A DNA stretch of 14,530 bases from Gemmatimonadota bacterium (GCA_020431545.1 JAGQIB010000400.1:1-14530), one strand, 5' to 3'. Counted from the first letter of the stretch, positions 1-7,768 are shown. A program made the numbers and translations. The notes: generated by a model not told the origin, from the letters alone.

Positions 1-351
1 CCACTCCGCGACGAGGTGAGCGAGGCCAAGGACGGCCGAGCGAATCGTTCGCGAACAGGACTCCCCGAGGGCCGAACCGAGGCCGACAGAGCGCACCCAC
101 TCAACGTTCGCGAACAGGACTCTCCGGGCCCGAACCGAGGCCGACAGAGTGCACCCCACAGCACGAAAGGGCCGGGACAGCCAGGCCGCCCGGCCCTTCG
201 GGCGTGCGAGTTCGCCCCCGGGACAGGCGCCCCGGCTCGCACGGTGTGCTCACGTCGGATCCGGGCGGAAGGGCTGGAGGCCCCGGGGGTCCGGATCCGC
301 AGAAGGAGACACGGTCCGAGGGCTCGTTTTGAACGGGGCGATCGAAAAAGA
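1..351. other. non-coding stretch downstream of the nine-gene operon
   Basis: I see no convincing gene here. Open frames crossing it are low-complexity Arg/Gly/Ala/Pro frames typical of high-GC shadows. It holds a ~59-bp tandem repeat (46-159), a small GC hairpin (187-192 with 199-204), and a 9-bp inverted repeat (256-264 with 291-299, built on CGGATCCG). A run of five T on the minus strand (349-345) follows the stop of the last operon gene directly, but no stable stem precedes it, so I do not call an intrinsic terminator. The operon may end by another mechanism or beyond the window. Confidence 0.6.
46..159. repeat. two-copy ~59-bp tandem direct repeat with a palindromic core
   Basis: Copy 1 begins at 46 and copy 2 at 105. 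Both start CGTTCGCGAACAGGACT and both contain GAACCGAGGCCGACAGAG (74-91 and 132-149). They differ by a one-base indel and a few substitutions. Each copy starts with the perfect 10-bp palindrome GTTCGCGAAC (47-56 and 106-115). Bases 1-45 resemble the tail of a third, degenerate copy only weakly. Function is unknown; protein-binding sites or an intergenic repeat family are both possible. The array may continue beyond the left edge. Confidence 0.85.
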
Positions 352-1233
352 TCAGCGGGGGGCGGCGGGCGGGGCGCCCTCGCCGAGGTGCTTGAGGCGC
401 TGGAGACGCTCCGGTTCGGCGTCGGCCAGCCAGGGGTCCTCGGACAGGAGTTCGTAGGCCCGCGCGAAGTGGGGGGCCGCCTCCTCCGTCCGGCCGAGGG
501 CGAGGAGGCACTCCGCGATCTCCTCGCTGATGAAGCCATCCGGTGCGCCGCTCGCCTCGGCGCGGACCTGGAGTTCGCGCTGGGTCGCGAGCGCCTCCTC
601 GACGCGCCCGAGAACGCGCTTCGCCTTCGCCACGCACCACTCCGCGATGCGGATCGGATCTTCCTTCCCCTGCTCCCGGCGGAAGACCAGCGCTTCCTCG
701 AAGTGGGCGAGGGCGCCCTCGTAGTCGCCCTGGTCGTAGAGCGTCCAGCCGATGTTGTTCGCGAGCGTGCCGCGCCACCGGCGGGCCATCGGATCGGTCG
801 AAGCAACGGCGCGGGCCAGCGCCCGGCGGTTCCACTCCATCGCGTCGTCGCCGGCTTCCACGATGCCGAGCATGTGAGCCGCGTCGACGGCGTAGAAGTC
901 CAGCGACTCCGGCGCGGCGAGTTCCCAGGCGTCGAGGAAGAACGGCTTGGCGCCGTCGCGGTCGCCGGACGAGTTCTCCACGCGGCCGCGCTCGAGGAGC
1001 CAGCGAACGCGGGCGACGTCGTCGGACCCGAGTCGCGGTTCCAGCTCGGCGAGCGTCGCGCGCGCGTCGTCGAACTCGCGCTGCAGTCCTTGCGTGCGCG
1101 CGATCTGCGTGACGAGCTGGGCGCGCCACGAGTCGTCGGCCTCGGCGGGCGGATCGGCGAGGAGCGCGCGGAACGTCGCCTCGGTGCCGGCGGGGTCCGA
1201 GTAGTTCCAGAGCTCGTCGAACAGCACCGTCAT
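352..1233 (-). CDS. TPR-repeat protein of unknown function
   Basis: Predicted 293-residue soluble protein with no signal peptide or membrane segment. It consists of about six degenerate tetratricopeptide-like helical pairs; the clearest is residues ~156-190 (NNIGWTLYDQGDYEGALAHF), followed by repeats at ~193-228 and ~234-265. TPRs mediate protein-protein contacts, and no catalytic motif is visible. I chose ATG at 1233 because GGAG at 1242-1245 lies 8 bases upstream. An in-frame ATG at 1254 would add seven residues (MLIGVLL) but has only a weak GGGA ahead of it. It is the last gene of the operon, 37 bases after the cytochrome gene, so it is probably co-transcribed. The partner is unknown. It is likely a real gene because codon use and the TPR pattern are coherent over the full length. 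Confidence 0.83.
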   Translation of the reverse strand: MTVLFDELWNYSDPAGTEATFRALLADPPAEADDSWRAQLVTQIARTQGLQREFDDARATLAELEPRLGSDDVARVRWLLERGRVENSSGDRDGAKPFFLDAWELAAPESLDFYAVDAAHMLGIVEAGDDAMEWNRRALARAVASTDPMARRWRGTLANNIGWTLYDQGDYEGALAHFEEALVFRREQGKEDPIRIAEWCVAKAKRVLGRVEEALATQRELQVRAEASGAPDGFISEEIAECLLALGRTEEAAPHFARAYELLSEDPWLADAEPERLQRLKHLGEGAPPAAPR

Positions 1234-1270
1234 CAGCAGCACTCCGATCAGCATGGCGTTTCCCGGGCCG

Positions 1271-2014
1271 TCAGCGTTCGAGCGATTCGAGCTTCGCGGC
1301 GGCGTTGCGGTTGCGGGGATCCAGCTCGAGCGCCTTCTTGTAGTAGATCCGCGCCTGCTCCGGATCGCCGGCCGCGAGCGTGGCTTCGGCGAGGCTGTCC
1401 CAGACGTTGCCCGACTCGGGGAACAGCTCGGCGTTCTTCGTGAGCGCGCGAATCGCGCCGTCGGTGTCTCCGCTCTCGAGCAACGTGTACGCGAAGTCGT
1501 TCAGCGCCGGCTCGCGGAAATCGTAGCAACCCTGGAGCAGGAACTTCTCCTTCAACCCGTCGTACGTCGCGAGCGCTTCTTCCACGCCGCCCTCGGCGTA
1601 CGCTTCCGTCAGCTCGTCCACGAGCGACGTGGGGCGCGGGCGCCCGCGGTGGCACGTGACGCAGCCGAACTCCACCGGCGTCTTGCTCTCGTCCTCGCGG
1701 GGCAACTCGGCCAGAGCCTGCTCGATGGTCGCCGCCATCCGCATCATGGATCGCGTGGTGACCTTCTCGGGCTTGAGGTCGGAGACGAAATCGAACTCGG
1801 CCAGCGACTGGCCCTCCTCGCCAACATGGCAGTACGAGCAGCGCACACCGAGCGCTTGCGTGAACTCGCGCATGATGGGACGGAGCTCCTGGCCGGTCAT
1901 GCCCTCCAGGACCTGCAGATTCTCGGGCTTCTCGGGCCAGGAGAATCGCTGGGCGCGGGCCGGCGAAACGACGGCCAGCACCACCAGCGCGAAGAGCGCG
2001 GCGGTTCGATTCAC
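1271..2014 (-). CDS. exported diheme c-type cytochrome (reaction-centre cytochrome subunit-like) with C-terminal TPRs
   Basis: Predicted 247-residue periplasmic electron-transfer protein. Residues 1-21 form a Sec signal peptide (hydrophobic ~5-16, cleavage after ARA at 21). Two covalent haem motifs follow, CSYCH (59-63) and CVTCHRG (118-124), with Met-rich SMMRM (89-93) between them as candidate axial ligands. The spacing and context (ALGVRCSYCHV, then KPEK, then MMRM) match the photosynthetic reaction-centre cytochrome c subunit family (CytoC_RC). Members of that family occur in many non-phototrophs; the phototrophic subunit has four haems whereas this has two. Residues ~171-240 are two TPRs. 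The start is GTG at 2014 with GAGGAGG six bases upstream. It lies 16 bases after the acyl-CoA synthetase gene, in the same operon. Its redox partners cannot be read from sequence, and nothing photosynthetic is nearby. Confidence 0.88.
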   Translation of the reverse strand: MNRTAALFALVVLAVVSPARAQRFSWPEKPENLQVLEGMTGQELRPIMREFTQALGVRCSYCHVGEEGQSLAEFDFVSDLKPEKVTTRSMMRMAATIEQALAELPREDESKTPVEFGCVTCHRGRPRPTSLVDELTEAYAEGGVEEALATYDGLKEKFLLQGCYDFREPALNDFAYTLLESGDTDGAIRALTKNAELFPESGNVWDSLAEATLAAGDPEQARIYYKKALELDPRNRNAAAKLESLER

Positions 2015-2030
2015 GGGATTCCTCCTCGGG

Positions 2031-4193
2031 TCAGCCGGCGATCCGGATCCGAGCGTCGACGATACGGCACCGGGCCGGATCGGGCGAGAGGAGGAACGGG
2101 TTCAGGTCGATTTCCCAGAACTCCGGGAAATCCGTCACGAGCGCGGACAGCCGGATCAGGGCATCGTGGACCACCGGCAGCGCCACCGGCGCCTCCCCGC
2201 GGACACCCTCGAGCAGGGGATAGCCCCGGATCCCCTCGACCATCTCCCGCGCGTCGACGTCCGTGATCGGGTGAACCCGGAGTGTGACGTCCTTCAGGAC
2301 CTCCACGTATTTGCCGCCCATCCCGAACATCAGCACGGGGCCGATCACGGGATCCGTGCTCATCCCGAGGATGACCTCCCGGCCCGCGTCGCTCATCCGC
2401 TGGACGAGGAACCCCTCCGCCTCCGGATCGTGCCCGAGCTGCTTCACGGCCCGGCTCATGCGGCCGAACGCACCCTCGAGCTCCAGTGTGTTCCTGAGAT
2501 TCAACGCCACGCCGCCCACGTCCGACTTGTGGACGATGTTGCGGCCGGCGACCTTCAGCGCCACCGGGAAGCCGAGCTCGTCCGCGGCGGCCGCCGCTTC
2601 GTCCGCCGTGCGCACGCAGCGCCACTCCGCGAGCGGGAAGCCGTACGCCTGGAGGATGCGGTAGGCCGCATCGGAATCGAGGTACTGCCCGGGGCGCCCG
2701 GCCTCCGCCACGATGCGCCGCGCTGCTTCGCGATCCGCGTTCACCTCGGGGATGCTGCCGCCGTCGTGGGCGCGCCAGGCCGCATGGTTCGCCATCTCGG
2801 CCGCCGCGTAGGCCGCCGACTCCGGGTACCGGTAGATCGGCGGCGCGTCCGGAATCTCGCGCGGAATGCGCCCGTAGTACTGCTCCTCCGCCATCAGCAC
2901 CATGAGGACGGGTTTCTCGGAGCCCTTCTTCGTCTCCGTGACCGCCGCCACGACGTCCATGGGATCCACCATGATCGGCGGCACGAACGCGACGATCACG
3001 AGATCGACGGACTCGGACTCGAGCAGGATCTTGAGGCACGCGCGGAAGTTGCCCGTGTCGGCGGAGGCGATCATGTCGATCGGGTTCGAGACGCTCGCTT
3101 CGGCCGGAAGCCGTTCCGCGAGCTTTTCGCGCGTGGGCTCGTCCATGTCCGCGAGCTGCATGCCGTAGCCGATCAGCGCATCGGTCGCCATGATCGCGGG
3201 GCCGCCCGCGTTCGTGAGCACGGCGACCCGGCGTCCGCGCGGCAGCGGACAGCGGGCGAACGCGCTCATCAGGCTCATCATGTCGTCGATCGTGCGCGCG
3301 CGGATCACGCCGGTCTGACGGATCAGGGCGTCGGTCGCGCGGTCGAGTCCCGAGAGCGCGCCCGTGTGCGACGACGCCGCCTTCGCGCCGGCCTCCGTGC
3401 GCCCGGACTTCACCATGAGGATCGGCTTGCGCTTCGTCACGCGGCGCGCGAGGTGCGTGAAGCGGCGCGGATCCCCGAAGCTCTCGATGTAGAGTCCCAT
3501 CAGCTCGGTGTTCGGGTCGTTCTCCCAGTACTCGATCAAGTCGTTGCCGGTCACGTCGGCCTTGTTGCCGATCGAGGCGAACTGGGAGAAGCCCACGTTG
3601 CGCTTCTGCATCTCCGTCCAGATCGCGATGCCCAAGGCGCCGCTCTGCGAGACGAAGCCCACGGGGCCCGCCGCCGGCATGCCCGGCGCGAACGTGGCGT
3701 TCAGGGACACCGACGGGTCCGCGTTGAACACGCCGAGGCAGTTCGGGCCGACCATGCGCATGTCGTACTGACGGCAGATCGCGAGCAGCTCCTTCTCGCG
3801 CGCGGCACCGTCGCCGCCGATCTCCCGGAAGCCGGCCGAGATCACCACGAGGCCCTTCACGCCGCGCTCGCCGCACTCGCGCGCGACGTCCAGCACCGCG
3901 AGCGCCGGTACCACCACGACCGCGAGATCCACCGGGTCGGGGACGTCGGTGATCGAGGGGTAGGCCTTGATCGAGTGGATGTAGTCGGCCTTCGGATTGA
4001 CGGGGAACAGCTTGCCCTTGAAGTCTCCGCTGATCAGGTTGTGCACGATCTCGCGACCGATCGAGCCACGCTTCGTGGACGCCCCGATGACCGCGATCGA
4101 GCGCGGGCGGAAGATGCCGGCGAGGGTGGAGGCGTCCGGCTTCGCCGGCGGCGCGGTCGGACGCTTGGTCTCGACCAGGGTCTCAGGATTCAC
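2031..4193 (-). CDS. ADP-forming acyl-CoA synthetase (acetate-CoA ligase type), fused alpha-beta
   Basis: 720-residue single-chain NDP-forming acyl-CoA synthetase: acyl-CoA + ADP + Pi to carboxylic acid + CoA + ATP, reversible. Order of domains: CoA-binding Rossmann domain (~22-150, RSIAVIGAST at 31-40), succinyl-CoA-synthetase-like domains (~175-480) with the phospho-histidine motif SSHTGAL (His276), then an ATP-grasp beta part (~490-720) with VALKVAG (544-550), HKSDVGGV (555-562) and EIDLNPF (694-700). Length fits the fused family (~700). There is no GNAT acetyltransferase domain, so it is not a Pat-type protein acetylase. I chose GTG at 4193 because GGAGG sits six bases upstream (4200-4204); the in-frame ATG at 4208 lies ahead of that site. 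It overlaps lipA by 11 bases. Context suggests it acts on the acyl-CoA made by the upstream 2-oxoacid dehydrogenase; acetyl, propionyl or branched acyl specificity is not determinable. Confidence 0.93.
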   Translation of the reverse strand: MNPETLVETKRPTAPPAKPDASTLAGIFRPRSIAVIGASTKRGSIGREIVHNLISGDFKGKLFPVNPKADYIHSIKAYPSITDVPDPVDLAVVVVPALAVLDVARECGERGVKGLVVISAGFREIGGDGAAREKELLAICRQYDMRMVGPNCLGVFNADPSVSLNATFAPGMPAAGPVGFVSQSGALGIAIWTEMQKRNVGFSQFASIGNKADVTGNDLIEYWENDPNTELMGLYIESFGDPRRFTHLARRVTKRKPILMVKSGRTEAGAKAASSHTGALSGLDRATDALIRQTGVIRARTIDDMMSLMSAFARCPLPRGRRVAVLTNAGGPAIMATDALIGYGMQLADMDEPTREKLAERLPAEASVSNPIDMIASADTGNFRACLKILLESESVDLVIVAFVPPIMVDPMDVVAAVTETKKGSEKPVLMVLMAEEQYYGRIPREIPDAPPIYRYPESAAYAAAEMANHAAWRAHDGGSIPEVNADREAARRIVAEAGRPGQYLDSDAAYRILQAYGFPLAEWRCVRTADEAAAAADELGFPVALKVAGRNIVHKSDVGGVALNLRNTLELEGAFGRMSRAVKQLGHDPEAEGFLVQRMSDAGREVILGMSTDPVIGPVLMFGMGGKYVEVLKDVTLRVHPITDVDAREMVEGIRGYPLLEGVRGEAPVALPVVHDALIRLSALVTDFPEFWEIDLNPFLLSPDPARCRIVDARIRIAG

Positions 4194-5304
4194 GGGCACC
4201 CTCCGCATGACGACGGGCGTGGTAGCTGCTCCGGACCAGCGGGCCGGATTCCACGAACTTGAATCCGAGAGCCAGGCCTTCCTCGCGCAGCTCGTCGAAC
4301 TCGGCCGGCGTGTAGTACTTCTCCACGCCGAGATGTTTCCGCGACGGGGACAGGTACTGCCCCATCGTGACGATGTCGCAGTCGACGGCGCGCAGGTCCT
4401 CGAGCGTGCGCCGCACTTCGGCCCGCGTCTCGCCGAGACCGAGCATGAGGCCGGACTTCGTGTACATCGCGCGTTTCGCCTTGTCGCCCGCGGCGATCTC
4501 GAGCAGGCGGAGCGACTGCCGGTAGTCGGCGTCCGGCCGCACCTTCGGGTACAGCCGCTGCACGGTCTCCGTGTTGTGATTGAGGACGTGCGGCTCCGCG
4601 TCGAGCACGGTGCGGAGGGCATCCCAGTTCCCGCAGAAGTCCGGGATGAGGACCTCGATGCGGCACTCCGGATTGCGCTCCCGGGCCTCGCGAATCGTCT
4701 CCGCGAAGTGGGACGCGCCGCCGTCCGCGAGGTCGTCGCGGTTGACGCTCGTGATGACCGCGTGGGCGAGCTCCAGGTGCGCGATCGCGTTCGCGACGTT
4801 CCGGGGCTCGGCGGGATCCAGCGGCAGCCCTTCCTTCGCGCGCGAGATCGCACAGAACGTGCAGTGCCGCGTGCACGTGTCGCCGAAGATCATGAACGTG
4901 GCGGTCCGGTCGGACCAGCACTCGTAGATGTTCGGGCAGCGCGCCTCCTGGCAGACGGTGTGCAGGTTCAATCCATCCACCATCTTGCGGACGTTCTTGA
5001 AGTTCTCGCCCGTGTCGAGCTGGATCTTCAGCCACTCCGGACGTCGCGGCTCCGACTCGCGGTGGCCGCGCGAGCGCGGGGTGGTGCCGATCTCGGGCTG
5101 CCCGAAGATGGGGAACGGGTTGCGCGCGGGCTTCGGAAACGTCGGCGCGACCTTCTCGGCCGCGAGCCCCTTCACGACGTAGGGATCGCGCGCCGGGCTC
5201 GCGGGCTCGCCGACGTCGCCGCGGCCGGCCGTCGAACCGTTCCCCGTACCGTTTCCGTTCCCGTTTCCGTTCGTGGAGGAAGCCCCGCCCGACGTCTCCG
5301 TCAT
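4183..5304 (-). CDS. lipA: lipoyl synthase LipA (radical SAM)
   Basis: 373 residues. It inserts two sulfurs into the octanoyl group carried on lipoyl domains, completing the lipoyl cofactor in the cytoplasm. Auxiliary-cluster cysteines C118, C123 and C129 (CQEARCPNIYEC), the radical-SAM triad C144, C148, C151 (CTRHCTFC) and the C-terminal RSSYHA (358-363), whose Ser ligates the auxiliary cluster, are all present. The enzyme core begins near PEWLKIQL (~89), so there is an ~88-residue N-terminal extension, unusually long for LipA. It holds an Asn-Gly stretch (residues 12-23) and a Pro/Arg-rich segment. ATG at 5304 overlaps the lipB stop as ATGA, which suggests translational coupling; the SD is weak. 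An in-frame ATG at 5355 has no better site. The end overlaps the acyl-CoA synthetase start by 11 bases. Confidence 0.97.
   Translation of the reverse strand: MTETSGGASSTNGNGNGNGTGNGSTAGRGDVGEPASPARDPYVVKGLAAEKVAPTFPKPARNPFPIFGQPEIGTTPRSRGHRESEPRRPEWLKIQLDTGENFKNVRKMVDGLNLHTVCQEARCPNIYECWSDRTATFMIFGDTCTRHCTFCAISRAKEGLPLDPAEPRNVANAIAHLELAHAVITSVNRDDLADGGASHFAETIREARERNPECRIEVLIPDFCGNWDALRTVLDAEPHVLNHNTETVQRLYPKVRPDADYRQSLRLLEIAAGDKAKRAMYTKSGLMLGLGETRAEVRRTLEDLRAVDCDIVTMGQYLSPSRKHLGVEKYYTPAEFDELREEGLALGFKFVESGPLVRSSYHARRHAEGARES
5239..5272. repeat. hexanucleotide repeat inside the lipA N-terminus
   Basis: On the coding strand this is about five AACGGN units (one interrupted), giving alternating Asn-Gly with one Thr at LipA residues 12-23. 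Because the unit is six bases, length changes would keep the frame and only lengthen or shorten the linker. It is outside the catalytic core. Confidence 0.75.
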
Positions 5305-6398
5305 CGAGCGAGCTCGCGCTCCAGCCGGTCCAGGGCTCGCCGGTTTCCGTTCCATCGCAGTCGTTGCCTCGCGGTTTCGGGATCGGTCCAAAGGTACTCG
5401 TCGTGCTCGGTCGGGGAGAGGGTGATCGCGGCTTTCGGGTCGATTCTCGCCGCGAAGGCGTGCTCCCGGTTGATCCAGGGGTGCGGACCCCGGTCCCCGA
5501 GGTACTCGGGCTCGATCCGGAAGTCCCGGACATATCCGAGATCGGCCGGCTCGGCGGCGAGAGCGAGCCCCGTCTCCTCCCGGACCTCCCGGGCGGCGGC
5601 CGCGGCCGGCGCCTCTCCCGCCTCCAGGAGCCCCGTGACCGGCTGCCAGAAGTCGCCCTCGGCCGGGACCCGGTGCAGGAGGAGCACCTCCCGCCCGTCC
5701 GGGCCCTCCCGCCAGAGCCAGATCTGGGCGCTGCGGCTGGAGATCTCCCGCTCCGCGACCTCGCGCTCGAAGACGTCGGCGAAGTGTCGCACCAGCCGGT
5801 CCTCGACGGCCGGCAGCGGGATCTCCTCGCCGGCCAGCCGGGAGAGATTCGCGACTCCCCGGTCCGTGATGCCGCAGGGGACGATCGTCTCGAAGAACGA
5901 GAGGTCCGTGGCGACGTTCAGCGCGAAGCCGTGCGTGGTCACCCAGCGCGAGATCCGCACGCCGATCGCCGCGACCTTGAGATCGCCGACCCACACGCCG
6001 GTGAGTCCCGCGATGCGGCCGGACGCCACGCCGAAGTCCGCGAGCGTGCGGATCAGCACCTCCTCGAGGTCGCGGACGTAGCGTCGAACGTCGCGGCGGT
6101 CGGGATGCAGGTTCACGATCGGATAGCCGACGATCTGACCCGGGCCGTGAAACGTCACGTCGCCGCCGCGCCCCGCGGGGAAGCACGCGATGCCGCGCCG
6201 CGCGAGCTCGTCCGGCGACGCGACGACGTTGCCGTCGCCCGTGTTCCGTCCGAGCGTGATCACGGGGGGATGCTGCAGCAGGAGGAAGCGCTCGGCCGCC
6301 TCCCCCGCCGTCACGAGACGCCGCAGCTCCTCCTGGAGGTCGAGACCGTCTTCGTACTCGACGATCCCGAGGCGAGTGACCTCCAGGAGGCGCGCCAC
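5301..6398 (-). CDS. lipB: fusion of octanoyltransferase LipB with a C-terminal Nudix hydrolase
   Basis: 365 residues. Residues 1-~220 are LipB, which moves octanoyl from acyl-carrier protein to the target lysine of lipoyl domains. The motif RGGDVTFHGPGQ (77-88), catalytic Lys141 (GDLKVAAIG) and catalytic Cys175 (VPCGI) are present. Residues ~222-365 are a Nudix domain with an intact Nudix box: G256, E262, then REVREETG at 270-277. Context (FWQPVTG at 250-256, NRRALDRL near 352-359) resembles NudB-type nucleoside-triphosphate pyrophosphohydrolases. No in-frame stop or frameshift separates the halves. No ATG is available; GTG at 6398 is 8 bases after the E2 stop, has a modest AGG ahead, and gives the usual LipB N-terminus. 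The stop overlaps the lipA start. The Nudix substrate is unknown. Confidence 0.93.
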   Translation of the reverse strand: MARLLEVTRLGIVEYEDGLDLQEELRRLVTAGEAAERFLLLQHPPVITLGRNTGDGNVVASPDELARRGIACFPAGRGGDVTFHGPGQIVGYPIVNLHPDRRDVRRYVRDLEEVLIRTLADFGVASGRIAGLTGVWVGDLKVAAIGVRISRWVTTHGFALNVATDLSFFETIVPCGITDRGVANLSRLAGEEIPLPAVEDRLVRHFADVFEREVAEREISSRSAQIWLWREGPDGREVLLLHRVPAEGDFWQPVTGLLEAGEAPAAAAAREVREETGLALAAEPADLGYVRDFRIEPEYLGDRGPHPWINREHAFAARIDPKAAITLSPTEHDEYLWTDPETARQRLRWNGNRRALDRLERELAR

Positions 6399-6406
6399 GG
6401 CGTGGC

Positions 6407-7759
6407 CTACAGCGACGACTCGTCGATCGCCAGGAGACTCTGCTTGAGCTCGCCCATGAACTCCTCGGCCACCGAGCCGTCGATGAGGCGGTGGTCGAAG
6501 GAGAGCGAGATGTAGCACATCTCCCGGATGGCGATCGCGTCGTTCACCACGACGGGTCGCTTCTCGATCGCACCGAGGCCGAGGATCGCGACCTGCGGCT
6601 GGTTGATGATCGGGGCGCCGAACAGTCCGCCGTAGATGCCGGGGTTCGTGATCGTGAACGTGCCGCCGGTGACCTCGTCCGGCGAGAGCTTCTTGGAGCG
6701 CGCGCGCGCCGCGAGGTCGGCGATCGACTTGCCGAGTCCGCCCAGGTTCATGTCGCCCGCGCTCTTGATCACCGGCACGATGAGTCCCCAGTCCAGCGAG
6801 ACGGCGATGCCGAGGTTGATCGAGCCGTGATAGATCACGTCGGAGCCGGACATCGACGCGTTCACGATCGGCACGGCCTTCAGCGCGTCGCAAGCGGCTT
6901 TCGCGAAGAACGTCGTGAACGAGAGCTTCACGCCGTTCCGCTTGAGGTACTCCTCGCCGTGCGACTTGCGCAGCTTCGCGAGGTGCGAGACGTCGACTTC
7001 CCAGAACGTCTGCACGTGCGCGCTGGTGCGACGCGACTCCACCATGTGCTCGGCGATCTTGAGCCGCATGATCGAGAGCGGCTCCACGCGGTCGCCGGCC
7101 TTCGGCGTGATGACGGGCGCATGCGGCGCGGCGGCGGGGGCCGGAGCCGCGGGCTTTGCCGCTGCCGGGGCGGCCGTCGGAGCGGCCGCCGGGCTCTCCA
7201 TGCGGTCGAGGTACGACTCCACGTCGGCCTTCGTCACGCGCCCGGAGATGCCGGTGCCCTCGACCTGCGTGAGGTCGATGCCGTGCTCGGCCGCGATCTT
7301 CCGCACGAGCGGGGAGGAGCGGACCTTCAGCCGCTCTTCCATCGTCGCGACCCCGCCGCCGCTCGGGGCCGGTGCCGGCTGACGCGGGGCGGGGGCCGAG
7401 GACGGGGCCGACGGAGCGGGCTCCGCCTTCGCGGCGGGAGCGGGCGCCGGAGCCGGTGCGGGCTTCTCTTCCTTCGCCTCCGGCCTGGCCTCTGCCTTCG
7501 GCGCGGGCGCGGCGGCCGCGGCCGAACCGGCGTCGCCGATGCGCGCCACCACGGTGTTCACCTCGACCGTGTTGCCCTCGGTCACGAGGATCTCGGACAG
7601 CACGCCGTCGGCCGGCGACGGAATCTCGGCGTCGACCTTGTCGGTGGAGATCTCGAACAGCGGCTCGTCCTTCTCGACCGTGTCGCCCGGCTTCTTCAGC
7701 CACTTGACGATGGTGCCTTCGGCAATGCTCTCGCCCATCTGGGGCATGATCACGTCCAT
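6407..7759 (-). CDS. 2-oxoacid dehydrogenase E2, dihydrolipoamide acyltransferase
   Basis: 450 residues. It carries the acyl group from E1 on a swinging lipoyl arm and transfers it to CoA, and it forms the core of the complex. One N-terminal lipoyl domain (1-76) with lipoylated Lys41 in EISTDKVDAEIPSP; an Ala/Pro-rich linker (~78-138); a peripheral subunit-binding domain (~146-184, RSSPLVRKIAAEHGIDL); a second Ala/Pro linker (~188-214); and a catalytic acyltransferase domain (~222-450) with the active-site motif SFDHRLIDG (His423, Asp427). Length is normal for a one-lipoyl-domain E2. ATG at 7759 has AGGAGG six bases upstream, overlapping the E1-beta stop. The sequence style (MPQMGESIAEGTI) is shared by branched-chain, pyruvate and 2-oxoglutarate types. 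The neighbouring alpha/beta E1 excludes the usual single-chain 2-oxoglutarate E1. Confidence 0.95.
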   Translation of the reverse strand: MDVIMPQMGESIAEGTIVKWLKKPGDTVEKDEPLFEISTDKVDAEIPSPADGVLSEILVTEGNTVEVNTVVARIGDAGSAAAAAPAPKAEARPEAKEEKPAPAPAPAPAAKAEPAPSAPSSAPAPRQPAPAPSGGGVATMEERLKVRSSPLVRKIAAEHGIDLTQVEGTGISGRVTKADVESYLDRMESPAAAPTAAPAAAKPAAPAPAAAPHAPVITPKAGDRVEPLSIMRLKIAEHMVESRRTSAHVQTFWEVDVSHLAKLRKSHGEEYLKRNGVKLSFTTFFAKAACDALKAVPIVNASMSGSDVIYHGSINLGIAVSLDWGLIVPVIKSAGDMNLGGLGKSIADLAARARSKKLSPDEVTGGTFTITNPGIYGGLFGAPIINQPQVAILGLGAIEKRPVVVNDAIAIREMCYISLSFDHRLIDGSVAEEFMGELKQSLLAIDESSL

Positions 7760-7768
7760 CGGATCCTC

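Noticed and set aside
46..159. CRISPR array
   Set aside because: Only two ~59-bp units directly abut, with no unique spacers between repeated elements; this is a tandem duplication.
187..204. CGCCCG/CGGGCG hairpin as operon terminator
   Set aside because: Only a six-base stem and no T run on the minus strand; such hairpins are common in GC-rich DNA.
339..360. T run just after the last operon gene as an intrinsic terminator
   Set aside because: Five T residues are present on the minus strand, but the preceding sequence is C-rich without a complementary arm, so no stem forms.
16..1443. Long plus-strand open frame (475 codons)
   Set aside because: Antisense to the TPR gene and the end of the cytochrome gene; composition is Arg/Ala/Gly/Glu-rich with no family resemblance, typical of a high-GC shadow.
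1629..4262. 877-codon plus-strand frame
   Set aside because: Fully antisense to the acyl-CoA synthetase, whose motifs and ribosome site are clear. The plus frame is His/Arg/Asp-rich with no recognisable domain.
4194..4853. N-terminal extension of the acyl-CoA synthetase frame into lipA
   Set aside because: Ser/Arg/Thr-rich shadow of lipA; the family N-terminus and a ribosome site support GTG at 4193.
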